Positions 10,974 through 22,905 are shown, counted from the stretch's first letter. The stretch is DNA of 64,000 nucleotides from Tamilnaduibacter salinus (GCF_003096655.1 NZ_QEKQ01000003.1:186001-250000), one strand, 5' to 3'. Notes: a model not told the origin generated them from the sequence alone. A program made the numbers and translations.

Positions 10974-13900
10974 TTAGAGCCAGCGGACCCGGGCCAGAGA
11001 GTAGTAGAGCAGTGGCACGACCACGATGGTCAGCAGGGTCGAGACAGCCAGCCCGAAGATCAACGAAATGGCAAGGCCATTGAAGATCGGATCATCCAGT
11101 ATGAAATACGCGCCGACCATCGCTGAGATTGCCGTCAGGGCAATGGGTTTGATCCGGACCGCGCCGGCCAGCACCACGGCCTCATCCAGGGCGACGCCCT
11201 CCTCCAGCAGTTGACGGATGAACACGACCAGCAGGATGGCGTTACGCACGATGATGCCGGCCAGCGCAATCATACCGATCATACTGGTGGCCGTGAATTC
11301 CCGACCCAGGAGGGCGTGGCCCGGCATGATGCCGATTAACGTCAGGGGAATGGGCGCCATGATCACCAATGGCAGCACATAGGAGCGGAACTGGGCCACC
11401 AGCAGCAGGAAAATCAGGAACACACCCACGCTGTAGGCCAGCCCCATGTCCCGGAAGGTCTCGTAGGTGATCCGCCACTCGCCGTCCCATTTGATGGCCC
11501 CTTTCTCGGCGACCGACGGCAGACTGGTGAAATACTGATCCGGCATCGCGCGCTGTTGCGACAGTCGACCGACCAGGTTGAACATGCCATACAGGGGGGA
11601 GTCCACCGCTCCGGCCATATCGGCCGTCACGTAGGTGACCGGCATCAGATCCTTGTGATAGCGGGCACCGGGCCAGTCGACGGTGGCAATATCAGCAATG
11701 CTGGCCAGGGGGACGCGTTCACCGCTGCGGCTGCGGACAGAAAGCGACATCAGGGCCGCTTGCTGGGCTTTGTCGCCCTCATCGAGAATCGCTCGTACAG
11801 GCACCGGGTATTTGGCATGGGCACCATGGAGATAGCCGATGCCCTGTCCGCCGAAGGCGGTGCTCAATGTCTGGACCACCTGAGCCTGGGAGACGCCGAG
11901 CCGGGCTGCCCGCTCGCGGTCCACGCGCACCTCCCACTGCTGTGTGGGCGCTTCCAGTGATGTGTCGATATCCACCAGGCCGGGCGTGTTGTGCATGGTG
12001 GCTTCAATGGCGCGGGCCAGCTCTGCCCGATGCTCCGGACCGACGCCGTACACCTCGGCAACCACCGGCGCCTGAACTGGTGGCCCGGGGGGCACTTCAA
12101 CAATCCGGACGGTGGCGCCGAACCGTTCGCCGATGGCCTGGAGCGGTTCCCGCATGGCCTGGGCAATGGCGTGGGACTCGCGTCCGCGCTCACTCTTGTC
12201 CGCCAGATTGACCTGCAGATCACCCAGATAGGGCGCCGAGCGCAGGTAATACTGACGGACCAGGCCGTTGAAGTTGATTGGTGAATGGGTTCCGGCGTAG
12301 GCCTGCCAGTTGGTCACTTCCGGAACCGTTTCCAGGTGCTCGCCCAGAGCCAGCAGTGTCTGCTGTGTGGTTTCCACGGGGGTATGTTCGGGCATGTCCA
12401 CGACAATCTGGAGCTCAGACTTGTTGTCGAATGGCAGCATTTTGAGGATGACTGCGAGGAACACCGGCAGGGCGGCGGCGGCGAGCGTTAACCCCACCAC
12501 GCCGAGTCCAAGGAAGCGCCGGCGCCAGTGGTGATCGCCGAGAAAGGGCGACAGCAGGCGGTGGAAAAAGCCGAGAACGGTGGTGTTCACGCCCTCGGCC
12601 GAGTGGCTCAGGGCGGCTTCCCGGGCGACATCCGCCCCGCTCTGATGGGCCAGCAGGCGCATGGCCAGCCAGGGTGCGACCAAGAAGGCCACCAGCTGTG
12701 ACAGCACCATGCCGGCCGAGGCGTTGATGGGGATCGGGCTCATATAGGGCCCCATCAAACCGGTGACGAATGCCATGGGCAGCAGGGCCGCCATGATGGT
12801 GAGGCTGGCCATGATGGTCGGCGTACCCACCTCATCGACTGCCACGGGAATGATGTCCCGGACCGCGTGACGGCTGTTACGGATGCGCCGGTTGATGTTT
12901 TCGGTGATGACAATGCCGTCGTCGACCAGAATGCCGATGGCAAAGATCAGGGCAAACAGGGAAACGCGGTTGAGTGTAAAGCCCCAGGCCCAGGAGAAAA
13001 CCAGTGTCAGCAACAGAGTGATCAGTACCGACACACCGACGATGATGGCCTGCCGCCAGCCCATGGCGGCCAGAACCAGCAGCACCACGCAGACCGTTGC
13101 CGAGATCAGGTCGGTGATCAGCTTTTCGGCCTTGTCGGAGGCGGTCTTCCCGTAGTCGCGGCTGATGACCACCTCAATACCCTCGGGGATCGCCCGGTTG
13201 CGTAGCGCCTCTAACCGGGTCTCGATGGCCCGCGTCACATCAATGGCGTTTTCACCCGCTTTCTTGGCCACGGCCAGGGTCACGGCGGGATGGACCTGGC
13301 CAGGGTCAGCCCGCTCCGAGGCCGGGCCAAAGCCGATCATTACGCTCTGATCGGCAACAGTGCCCCCGCGGTTGATGTTGGCGACGTTATCGAGAAAGAC
13401 CGGGGCCCCCTGATGCATCCCCACCACCAGTTGCCGGACGGCCTCGACGCTGTCGATCAGCGTACCGGCCTGTACCGGTATGGAGACGCCGTCGCGGGTA
13501 ATGCGGTTGTTTCGGGCGCTGGTGTTGGCACTGGCAAGTGCTTGGCGCAGGTCCGTCACGGTCAGGTTGTAGCCATTCAACCGGGCCGGATCAAATCGCA
13601 CGTCGACCCGATCGGGAATGCCGCCGAGGGTGTCGACATCCCGGGTACCCGGCACCCGTTTCAGGGCAATTTCCAGGGTGTGGGCGAGGCGCGTCAGGTC
13701 TTCACCGGACCATTTGTTGGCGGGATCATAGAGCGTCAGCCCCATGATGGGTACGTCATCGATGCCGCGCGGTTTGACCACCGGTTCGGAGGCTCCGAAG
13801 TCCGGCGGCAGCCAGTCACGGTTTGAGTGCACCTGGTTGTACAGCTGCACCAGCGCTTCCTGACGGGGAATGCCCACCTCGAACTGGACCGTGATCACCG

Positions 13901-14195
13901 CCCGGCCGTGGCGTGACACCGAATAGACATGTTCCACGCCCTTGATCTCACTCATCACCTGTTCGCCGGGCGTCGCAATCGCGTTTTCCACTTCCTGAGC
14001 TGAGGCGCCGGGCAGAGCCACCAGGATGTCTGCCATGGTGACATCGATCTGCGGCTCTTCTTCCTTGGGCGTTACCACGACCGCCAGAATGCCGAGCAGA
14101 ATGCCTAGCAGGGCCAGCAGTGGGGTCAGGTGGGCATTCTGGAATGCCCGGGCAATCTGCCCCGAAGGGCCGACCGGAGGGAGGGAATCACTCAT
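10974..14195 (-). CDS. RND efflux pump, inner-membrane permease subunit
   Basis: This 1073-residue proton-driven exporter belongs to the AcrB/CusA/MdtB superfamily. It has twelve predicted helices and two large periplasmic loops. Helix 4 carries the proton-relay motif GILVDDGIVITEN with paired aspartates. Its ATG overlaps the adaptor gene's stop by 8 bases (ATGAGTGA), so the two are translationally coupled. No TolC-like outer-membrane gene is nearby, so a chromosomally distant one is presumably shared. Substrates cannot be told from sequence; there is no methionine-rich metal path evident. Confidence 0.92.
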   Translation of the reverse strand: MSDSLPPVGPSGQIARAFQNAHLTPLLALLGILLGILAVVVTPKEEEPQIDVTMADILVALPGASAQEVENAIATPGEQVMSEIKGVEHVYSVSRHGRAVITVQFEVGIPRQEALVQLYNQVHSNRDWLPPDFGASEPVVKPRGIDDVPIMGLTLYDPANKWSGEDLTRLAHTLEIALKRVPGTRDVDTLGGIPDRVDVRFDPARLNGYNLTVTDLRQALASANTSARNNRITRDGVSIPVQAGTLIDSVEAVRQLVVGMHQGAPVFLDNVANINRGGTVADQSVMIGFGPASERADPGQVHPAVTLAVAKKAGENAIDVTRAIETRLEALRNRAIPEGIEVVISRDYGKTASDKAEKLITDLISATVCVVLLVLAAMGWRQAIIVGVSVLITLLLTLVFSWAWGFTLNRVSLFALIFAIGILVDDGIVITENINRRIRNSRHAVRDIIPVAVDEVGTPTIMASLTIMAALLPMAFVTGLMGPYMSPIPINASAGMVLSQLVAFLVAPWLAMRLLAHQSGADVAREAALSHSAEGVNTTVLGFFHRLLSPFLGDHHWRRRFLGLGVVGLTLAAAALPVFLAVILKMLPFDNKSELQIVVDMPEHTPVETTQQTLLALGEHLETVPEVTNWQAYAGTHSPINFNGLVRQYYLRSAPYLGDLQVNLADKSERGRESHAIAQAMREPLQAIGERFGATVRIVEVPPGPPVQAPVVAEVYGVGPEHRAELARAIEATMHNTPGLVDIDTSLEAPTQQWEVRVDRERAARLGVSQAQVVQTLSTAFGGQGIGYLHGAHAKYPVPVRAILDEGDKAQQAALMSLSVRSRSGERVPLASIADIATVDWPGARYHKDLMPVTYVTADMAGAVDSPLYGMFNLVGRLSQQRAMPDQYFTSLPSVAEKGAIKWDGEWRITYETFRDMGLAYSVGVFLIFLLLVAQFRSYVLPLVIMAPIPLTLIGIMPGHALLGREFTATSMIGMIALAGIIVRNAILLVVFIRQLLEEGVALDEAVVLAGAVRIKPIALTAISAMVGAYFILDDPIFNGLAISLIFGLAVSTLLTIVVVPLLYYSLARVRWL

Positions 14196-15228
14196 CGTCG
14201 GCCTCGTCCGGCAGGTTGAGGGCGTCGCTGCCGAACAGGTTTTGCGGCCGGGTTGCCACCGGCTCCCCTTCGGTCAGACCGGCCAGGACCTCGATCCGGC
14301 CGTTGTGTTCAATGCCCGTTCGAATGGGGCGCAGCCGGGGCTGGTTGTGGTCAGTCAGCACGAAAACCGCGCGCATTTCGCCGCGATGGAATACGGCGTC
14401 CTTCGGAACCCACAAAGCACTCCGGCTCCCCACGGGTAAGGTCACCTTTACCAGCATGCCCGGGTATAGACTGCCGCTGTCGTCCGTCACCGGCAGGCGC
14501 AGCCGGAAGCTGTGGGTCTGGGGGTCGGCATAGGGATAAAAGGTGATGGGGCCGGTGGCCAGTTGGCGACCGTCCGGCAGGGTCACCATGGCGTGGCCCT
14601 GCTGACGGGCATGGTTTGCGTAGGGCTGAGGCACGTGCGTCAGCACCCGCAGCTTTTCCCGGGACAGCCCGCTGATCAGGGGCTGGCCTGGTTGAACGGA
14701 TTCACCGATCTCGACATGGCGCTCGGTGACGATCCCCGAGTATGGGGCCGTGATGCGGGTATCGCCCAGTTCCTCCCGGGCATTGGTCAGGGCCGCGTTC
14801 GTCCGTTCCAGGCGAGCTTTGGCGGCAGCCCGGTTATTGCGGGCCTGGTCCAGTTCCTGTTGGGAGGCCAGGCCGCGCTCAAAAACCGACTGGATGCGTG
14901 CGAATCGCTGGTTGGCGTCCTCCAGATTGGCGCGGGCTTCGGCCCGGGCCGCCCGGGCCTGCTCCACACCGGCCTGCTGTCGCTTGTCGTCGAGTTGCAC
15001 GATCAGTTCACCGGCGCTCACGGAATCATCCACGTCGAACGGCAGACGAATCACGGTGCCGGCGGTCCGGGCAGAGACGGTACTCTGCTGAACCGCCTCG
15101 ATCCGTCCGTCCAGGCGGATGGTTTCCTCAAGCGGTGCCCGCTCGACCCGAGCCGTTCTGATGTCGGCATTCAGTGCAGTGGCGGCGAAAGCGGCCAACA
15201 ACACCAGCCAACGGCTGTTTCGGAGCAT
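14188..15228 (-). CDS. RND efflux periplasmic adaptor (membrane fusion protein)
   Basis: The adaptor bridges the RND pump to an outer-membrane channel. It has an N-terminal signal (MLRNSRWLVLLAAFAATALNA), a lipoyl/barrel-sandwich half, an alpha-helical hairpin (about residues 75-145, rich in Ala/Arg/Glu with ASQQELDQARNN), the second lipoyl half and a beta-barrel. There is no lipobox, so it is probably held by its signal anchor. Two ATGs lie 6 bases apart (15234 and 15228). GGGGA is 2 bases from the first but 8 from the second, so 15228 is chosen. It is the first gene of a three-gene operon. Confidence 0.9.
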   Translation of the reverse strand: MLRNSRWLVLLAAFAATALNADIRTARVERAPLEETIRLDGRIEAVQQSTVSARTAGTVIRLPFDVDDSVSAGELIVQLDDKRQQAGVEQARAARAEARANLEDANQRFARIQSVFERGLASQQELDQARNNRAAAKARLERTNAALTNAREELGDTRITAPYSGIVTERHVEIGESVQPGQPLISGLSREKLRVLTHVPQPYANHARQQGHAMVTLPDGRQLATGPITFYPYADPQTHSFRLRLPVTDDSGSLYPGMLVKVTLPVGSRSALWVPKDAVFHRGEMRAVFVLTDHNQPRLRPIRTGIEHNGRIEVLAGLTEGEPVATRPQNLFGSDALNLPDEADDE

Positions 15229-15262
15229 GTTCATGGTCCCCGGTATTGGTGAGCTGTTATCG

Positions 15263-15291
15263 GATATAACGAAATGGGCTTCCGTTATATC
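15263..15291. promoter_or_regulatory. Inverted repeat, candidate operator upstream of the RND adaptor gene
   Basis: A perfect 9-bp inverted repeat (GATATAACG / CGTTATATC, 11-base spacer) lies 35 bases upstream of the adaptor start. This is where an operator for an efflux-pump repressor would sit. No regulator gene is adjacent. It is about 55 bases from the divergent nrdA promoter, so it could also affect that side. Confidence 0.45.
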
Positions 15292-15345
15292 AAATCGGCA
15301 GCCCAGGCGCGAAGGCGCCCTGTGCCGGTCCGGACGCAATCCGGT

Positions 15346-15408
15346 TTGCTCTTGCTTCATTCGGGTTATATAGTGTTTCCATCCTTGGTTAAGCACCAGA
15401 TATTGTGA
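15346..15408 (+). promoter_or_regulatory. nrdAB promoter with candidate tandem NrdR boxes
   Basis: A sigma-70-type promoter is visible: -35 TTGCTC (15346-15351), a 17-base spacer and -10 TATAGT (15369-15374), giving a start near 15381. Two NrdR-like 16-mers, TCGGGTTATATAGTGT (15361-15376) and GCACCAGATATTGTGA (15393-15408), match the palindromic consensus at 11 and 12 of 16 positions by eye. They start 32 bases apart, three helical turns, as is usual for tandem NrdR boxes. The first overlaps the -10 element. NrdR represses reductase genes when dATP is plentiful. Confidence 0.55.
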
Positions 15409-15414
15409 TCAATC

Positions 15415-15586
15415 ACTGATCAGTCTGGTGTCGGGAATCCGGTGAGAGTCCGGAACTGACGCGCAGCGGTATTGGGGAACGAGCGTGGCATAACGACACT
15501 GGCGGAGGCCGGGAAGTCGCCACGTGAGGCTGGAGCTTTCGGGAAGCTCTTTTTGGCCCCTGAGTCCGAAGACCTGCCAGGGAAGC
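15415..15586 (+). ncRNA. Cobalamin (B12) riboswitch in the nrdA leader
   Basis: The leader contains nearly the full cobalamin-riboswitch consensus in order: GGGAATCCGGTG, the core ACTGACGCGCAGCGGTA (15455-15471), GGGAAGTCGCCAC, and the 3' box GAAGACCTGCC (15568-15578). It closely resembles the well-known btuB leader. CTGG at the 5' edge can pair with CCAG after the 3' box to close the aptamer. The next coding sequence is class Ia nrdA, which does not use B12. The likely logic is that B12 switches nrdAB off when a B12-dependent class II reductase can replace it. Confidence 0.93.
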
Positions 15587-15696
15587 GCCGATCACGAATC
15601 GGCGTGACTGCACCTTCGCGTTCAGGGTGAGCAGCAAACGGCCTCCGATGGATTCGTCTTTTCCCACCGTCCGATGCCGTCCTGTCTACGCGAAGG
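15586..15696 (+). promoter_or_regulatory. Possible expression platform between riboswitch and nrdA
   Basis: Two pairings follow the aptamer: a 7-bp hairpin CGCCGAT/ATCGGCG (15586-15604) and a longer-range 9-bp pairing CCTTCGCGT (15613-15621) with ACGCGAAGG (15688-15696). The latter would bury the GAAGGG just before a short reading frame at 15701. No T-run is present, so control is more likely at translation initiation than by an intrinsic terminator. Confidence 0.35.
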
Positions 15697-15735
15697 GAAC
15701 ATGGATTTCACCAACGCGTATGCAGGAGATGGCTC

Positions 15736-18504
<2,769 letters not shown>

Positions 18505-18511
18505 CGACCGG

Positions 18512-18687
18512 TTCGCCGCGGAAACCGCGGAAGGACGCGGAAGCAAAGAGAAAGAAAGAGATAAGGCCACGGAATCCACAGAAGGACACGGAAAGCGCCC
18601 TGCGGGCGCTGACAGGAAGATGGACGAGTCGGTTTTCTCTTTGTCCTTATCAATTTTTCCGCGTCCTTCCGCGGTTTCCGCGGCGAA
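18512..18687. repeat. Long inverted-repeat element, copy A of the CACGGAA family (between nrdA and nrdB)
   Basis: Perfect 31-bp terminal inverted repeats (18512-18542 and 18657-18687) bound a 176-bp element. Inside are CCACGGAA-type words and a CGCCC/GGGCG hairpin (AGCGCCCTGCGGGCGCT near 18593-18609). Related elements occur at 60972-61195 and 62624-62814. It has no coding capacity. It lies within the presumed nrdAB transcript and would form a very stable RNA hairpin, which could lower nrdB expression relative to nrdA or protect mRNA ends. Confidence 0.85.
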
Positions 18688-18711
18688 AATGAATCTTCAG
18701 GAGGGCAAGCC

Positions 18712-19770
18712 ATGCTCCAATGGGACGACGAGCCGAACACCGAACAAACGCAGGCCCCGACCGACGGGCCGCAGCCGGTGAACGTGGACGACAAGCGCGT
18801 GGTCAACGGCGAGACGGACATCAACCAGCTCGCGCCGTTCAAGTATCCCTGGGCCTGGGAATACTTCATGAACGCCAACAAGAACCACTGGACGCCACTG
18901 GACGTGAACATGTCCCAGGACGTCCACGACTACCACCACCGCCTCAACGACGCGGAGCGGCATGTGTACGAGAACGTGCTGGCCTACCTCACCACGGCCG
19001 ACATCCTTGCCATGCGCAACATCGGGCTGGCGGTGATGGAGAAGATGAGTGCGCCAGAGCTTCAGATCTACCAAGCGCGTCAGGTCTATGAGGAATCCAT
19101 GCACACCTGGGCCTACCAGCACTGCATTGAGACCCTGAACCTGGACCAGAGCGAGATTTACAACCGCTATCGGGTGGTGCCGGAGATCAACCGCAAGATC
19201 AGCCTGGCGAACCGGCGGCTGGATGCCGCCATGCGCCCGGACATCAATCTGCGGAACAAGGACGATCTGCAGGAATTCGTCATGTCTTACCTGTTCTTCG
19301 CGGCGATCTTCGAGGGCGCCTGGTTCTACAACGGCTTCAGCCCGATCTTCGCGCTCCAGCGTCGCGGCCTGATGCGCGGTACCGGTGAGCAGCTCCAGTA
19401 CATCCTTCGGGACGAGGCCATGCACTTCTCCTTCGGCCTGAAGGTCTGCAACCAGATCTTTGAAGAGGAAAACATCAAACTGGACCCGAAAGCCCTGCGT
19501 GAGATGTGGGATGAGGCGGAAGCGGCCGAGCGCGACTACGCCAACTACATCCTCCGGGACCCGATCCTGGGCTACTCATCGGAGTACCACAGTGAACAGT
19601 TCCGTTACATCGCCAACCGACGTGCCCGCACGGTCGGCCTGGAGGAACCGTTCCCGGGCGCACGCAATGTCTCGCCCTGGCTGGAAGAGCAGGCCACCAT
19701 GCGCAAGGAGAAAAACTTCTTCGAGACCCGCGTGATCGAATACCAGACCGGGGCGCAGCTGGAGTGGTGA
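18712..19770 (+). CDS. nrdB: Ribonucleoside-diphosphate reductase class Ia, beta subunit
   Basis: NrdB carries the dinuclear iron centre and stable tyrosyl radical that starts each NrdA turnover. The 352-residue helical protein shows metal ligands in TTADILAMRN (Asp), EESMHTW (Glu, His), FEGAWFYN (Glu) and RDEAMHFSF (Glu, His). A Tyr lies four residues after the first ligand His (HTWAY), the position of the radical Tyr122 in E. coli, so this is a radical-type subunit rather than a Phe-variant class Ic. AGGAGGGC precedes the start. It is 207 bases after nrdA with the palindromic element between. Confidence 0.96.
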   Translation: MLQWDDEPNTEQTQAPTDGPQPVNVDDKRVVNGETDINQLAPFKYPWAWEYFMNANKNHWTPLDVNMSQDVHDYHHRLNDAERHVYENVLAYLTTADILAMRNIGLAVMEKMSAPELQIYQARQVYEESMHTWAYQHCIETLNLDQSEIYNRYRVVPEINRKISLANRRLDAAMRPDINLRNKDDLQEFVMSYLFFAAIFEGAWFYNGFSPIFALQRRGLMRGTGEQLQYILRDEAMHFSFGLKVCNQIFEEENIKLDPKALREMWDEAEAAERDYANYILRDPILGYSSEYHSEQFRYIANRRARTVGLEEPFPGARNVSPWLEEQATMRKEKNFFETRVIEYQTGAQLEW

Positions 19771-19920
19771 CAAACGCATTTCGAAGGGAACCGCGTCACA
19801 GCGACACTCAGGCTATTTGTCAGGGCGCGCCACAATAACACGTTGTGACACCGGCGCCGTGGCATGATCCGTCGTGCTGGGCGATACTTGGTGAAAGATT
19901 GAACGGAATTCAAGCTTTCC

Positions 19921-21771
19921 ATGAGTCATCGTCGACGTCTTGCCACGCTGGTCCTGTTGGGTCTGGCGATTTTGATGGCCCCGGCTTACGCCGGGGCTTT
20001 TGTGGTGGATAACGACACGCGGAGTGTTCTGCTTGGCCCTCATCTGGAATTTCTCAAGGACCCGGAAGGCGTCCTGAGTCTGTCAGACGCCCGCTCGCCG
20101 GCGCTGGCGGATCGCTGGCGGGCGGCCCGGGCGGACATTCCCAATTTCGGCTATACCGATGCGGTCTACTGGACCCGTGTCACCCTGCCGCCGGCCCAAG
20201 GCGAGCGTCGCCGGTTCATGGTGGAGATTGACTACCCGGTCCTGGATCGCCTCGATGTGTCGCTCTGGCATGGTGGCGAGCAGCTGCGCTCGTTCCGGCT
20301 CGGTGATCGCATCCCCTATGCCGAGCGCCCCGTGGACCACCCCGGTTTTGTGTTTCCGGTTCACCTGTCCGGTGGTCAGCCCACCGATCTGTACATGCGG
20401 GTACAGACCAGTTCCTCACTGCAGTTGCCGATTCGTCTGTGGCGCCCGGAAGCACTGATTGGCCACGATTTTGAACGGGCCACCGCCTTTGCGCTGTTCT
20501 ACGGCGCCATGCTGATCATGGCCATCTACAATCTGTTGATTTTCCTGGCAGTCCGGGACGCCAGCTACCTGTATTACGTCTTCTATGTGCTGTCGATGGT
20601 GGCGCTCGTGGCCGGCATTCATGGCGTGACGTTCAAGTATTTCTGGCCCGGTTCCACCGGGCTCAATGATGTGTCACTGATACTGGCCCTGAGTGGCATG
20701 GTGTTCTTTCCGAGCCTGTTCACACGCCATTTCCTCAAGATGCCGCAGGACCGGCCCCGGATGGCGAAGATGCTGGTCGGGCTGGCGGCGCTTGCCGTAC
20801 TGACGGCCATCGGATCGTTCTTCCTGCCCTATCGGGAGCTGATGGTGACCACCATCATGCTCGCCGGTTCGGCCATTGTCCTGAACTTTGCCTCGGGGAT
20901 CGTGCGCTGGTGGGACGGGTTCCACGCCGCGCGTTACTACAACCTGGCCTGGACCTTCATGCTCGGCGGCGGGCTGATCATGCTGCTGAACAAAATCGGC
21001 GTGGCCCCACGCAACTGGTTTACCGAGAACGCCGGCCAGATCGGTACCAGCGCCGAAGTGCTGCTGCTGTCATTCGCGCTGGCGAACCGTATGAGCTACG
21101 AGCGTCGCAAGCGCGAGGAGGCCCAGCGTCAGTCGGCGCAGGCCCAGCAGGAGCTGCTCGATGCCCAGGTGGCCATGAACCGCGATCTCGACTGCAAGGT
21201 GCGTGAGCGGACCGAGGCGCTGGAAGAGGCCAACGCCAAGCTACAGGAAATCAGCATCACGGACGGGCTCACCGGTCTGCGCAACCGGCGCTATTTCGAT
21301 CAGACCTTCGAGATGGAGTACCGCCGGGCCTACCGCGAGAAATACCCGCTGGCGGTGCTGATGATCGATATTGATCACTTCAAGCCGCTCAACGACGAGC
21401 ACGGCCACCCGTTCGGCGATCATTGCCTCCGTCAGGTGGCGAGCGTGATCCGGGACTGCATCAGGCGGCCGCCGGACCTGGCGGCCCGTTATGGGGGCGA
21501 GGAGTTCGTCGTACTGTTGCCCAACACCGACCGGCCCGGGGGGGTGTCGGTGGCGGAGGCCATCCGCCGGGCCGTGGCGGACTCACCCGTCCGTGACGCA
21601 GAGCAGAGCGTGTCGCTGACCGTCAGCATTGGCGTCGCCGCTGAGATTCCTGCCGATGTCCGGGAAACCCATGAGGCGCTTCTCAACGAGGCGGACCGGT
21701 GCCTGTATGAGGCCAAGAACGACGGGCGGAACCGGGTCTCAGTCGGATACGCCGCCGCCTGCCAGGAGTAG
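19921..21771 (+). CDS. Membrane diguanylate cyclase with 7TMR-DISM sensor
   Basis: This 616-residue protein should make the second messenger c-di-GMP at the inner membrane. In order: signal sequence (1-27), a periplasmic 7TMR-DISMED2 beta domain (about 40-180), a seven-helix DISM membrane block (about 190-385), a coiled coil (about 390-440) and a GGDEF domain (about 445-605). The active-site motif is GGEEF, intact, and RPPD lies five residues before it, the RxxD inhibitory site for product feedback. The external ligand of the DISM domain is unknown, probably a carbohydrate-like molecule. No EAL partner is nearby. Confidence 0.93.
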   Translation: MSHRRRLATLVLLGLAILMAPAYAGAFVVDNDTRSVLLGPHLEFLKDPEGVLSLSDARSPALADRWRAARADIPNFGYTDAVYWTRVTLPPAQGERRRFMVEIDYPVLDRLDVSLWHGGEQLRSFRLGDRIPYAERPVDHPGFVFPVHLSGGQPTDLYMRVQTSSSLQLPIRLWRPEALIGHDFERATAFALFYGAMLIMAIYNLLIFLAVRDASYLYYVFYVLSMVALVAGIHGVTFKYFWPGSTGLNDVSLILALSGMVFFPSLFTRHFLKMPQDRPRMAKMLVGLAALAVLTAIGSFFLPYRELMVTTIMLAGSAIVLNFASGIVRWWDGFHAARYYNLAWTFMLGGGLIMLLNKIGVAPRNWFTENAGQIGTSAEVLLLSFALANRMSYERRKREEAQRQSAQAQQELLDAQVAMNRDLDCKVRERTEALEEANAKLQEISITDGLTGLRNRRYFDQTFEMEYRRAYREKYPLAVLMIDIDHFKPLNDEHGHPFGDHCLRQVASVIRDCIRRPPDLAARYGGEEFVVLLPNTDRPGGVSVAEAIRRAVADSPVRDAEQSVSLTVSIGVAAEIPADVRETHEALLNEADRCLYEAKNDGRNRVSVGYAAACQE

Positions 21772-21774
21772 CGC

Positions 21775-22905
21775 TCAGCCGCCGTGGGGAGCCAGTATCT
21801 CCCGCGCCAGTCCCCGGCCTTTTTCGGTCAGCGTCAGAATATCGCCCTCTCGCCGAACAATATCCCGGTCCAGGCACTCCAGCAGAACACGCCGGGCCTT
21901 GCCGCGGTCCCAGAGCAGGTGCTCGCGCAGCGCTGCGGTGACATTTTCCTCGTCCCGCCGGGCGCTGTCCTCGTGGTTGTACAGGTGCACGGCGAGAGTA
22001 CGGGTTTCGTTGCTGCGGTGCTGGCCGCGCTGGCGGATGAGCCGGGCGATGACCCCATAGCGGGGGCTGAGCAAAAACGCCACCAGCAGGAAGGTGCCGG
22101 TCATCAGCGCCATCATGCCGCCGATGGACACGTCCCACCATGACGCCAGATAGTAGCCGCTGATACTGGACCCGATGGCAATCAGCCCGCCGTACAGGAA
22201 CATCCACGACAGCCGGTCGGTGATCAGGTAGGCGGCGGACGGCGGCACGATCACAAACGCCACGAACAGGATGGCGCCCACCGCATCAAATGCCGCCACC
22301 GCGGTCCCGCTGGTCAGGAACAGCAGGGCGTAGAACATCAGTCCCGGCGCGTAGCCCAGCGCCTTGGCCAGATCCGGGTCAAACGTGGCCAGTTTCAGTT
22401 CCTTGTAAAGCAGGCCGATGAACAGCGCATTCAGCACAGTCATGCCGCCCATGGAGAGCAGGGCGATCGGTACCGACCAACCGAGGACATCGACCGTGTC
22501 CAGCCAGACAAAACCAATCTCACCCAGCAACACCGTATGGGTGTCGATATGCACGTCCCGGGCATAGACGTTGAGCAGCAGCACCCCGATGGCGAACAGC
22601 ATGGGAAAGACCAGTCCGATGGCCGCATCCTTTTTGACCCGCCGGGTGGTGACCAGCAGCTCCGTGAGAAAGACCGTCAGGATGCCCGTGAGCGCCGCGC
22701 CGGCAATCTGGAACGGGCCGCTCTGCTGGTGGGTAAGCAGCCAGACCACAACGATACCCAGCACGATGGAGTGACCGATGGCGTCGGACAGCATGCTGTT
22801 GCCCCGCAGGACCAGAAAGGTGCCCACCAGCGATGAGGCCATGCCGACCAGCGCGCCGGTGAGCATGATCTGGAAGGGCACACTCTGCAGCAGCGTCTCG
22901 ATCAT
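21775..22905 (-). CDS. Metal ABC transporter permease with C-terminal winged-helix-like tail (permease 1)
   Basis: This 376-residue protein has an N-terminal ABC-3 permease domain (about 1-275, eight or nine helices) of the ZnuB/MntB/SitC type. A roughly 90-residue cytosolic tail follows (ETRTLAVHLYNHED..., ending DILTLTEKGRGLAREIL) and resembles the winged helix-turn-helix of DtxR/MntR regulators. The first ATG overlaps the upstream permease stop by 4 bases (ATGA). It is the last gene of a four-gene importer operon. The tail is absent from ordinary permeases of about 280-300 residues; its role is inferred to be metal or DNA sensing, or docking. Confidence 0.85.
   Translation of the reverse strand: MIETLLQSVPFQIMLTGALVGMASSLVGTFLVLRGNSMLSDAIGHSIVLGIVVVWLLTHQQSGPFQIAGAALTGILTVFLTELLVTTRRVKKDAAIGLVFPMLFAIGVLLLNVYARDVHIDTHTVLLGEIGFVWLDTVDVLGWSVPIALLSMGGMTVLNALFIGLLYKELKLATFDPDLAKALGYAPGLMFYALLFLTSGTAVAAFDAVGAILFVAFVIVPPSAAYLITDRLSWMFLYGGLIAIGSSISGYYLASWWDVSIGGMMALMTGTFLLVAFLLSPRYGVIARLIRQRGQHRSNETRTLAVHLYNHEDSARRDEENVTAALREHLLWDRGKARRVLLECLDRDIVRREGDILTLTEKGRGLAREILAPHGG

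Noticed and set aside
18505-18711. CRISPR-like repeats between nrdA and nrdB
   Set aside because: There is no series of regularly spaced direct repeats; it is one inverted-repeat element.
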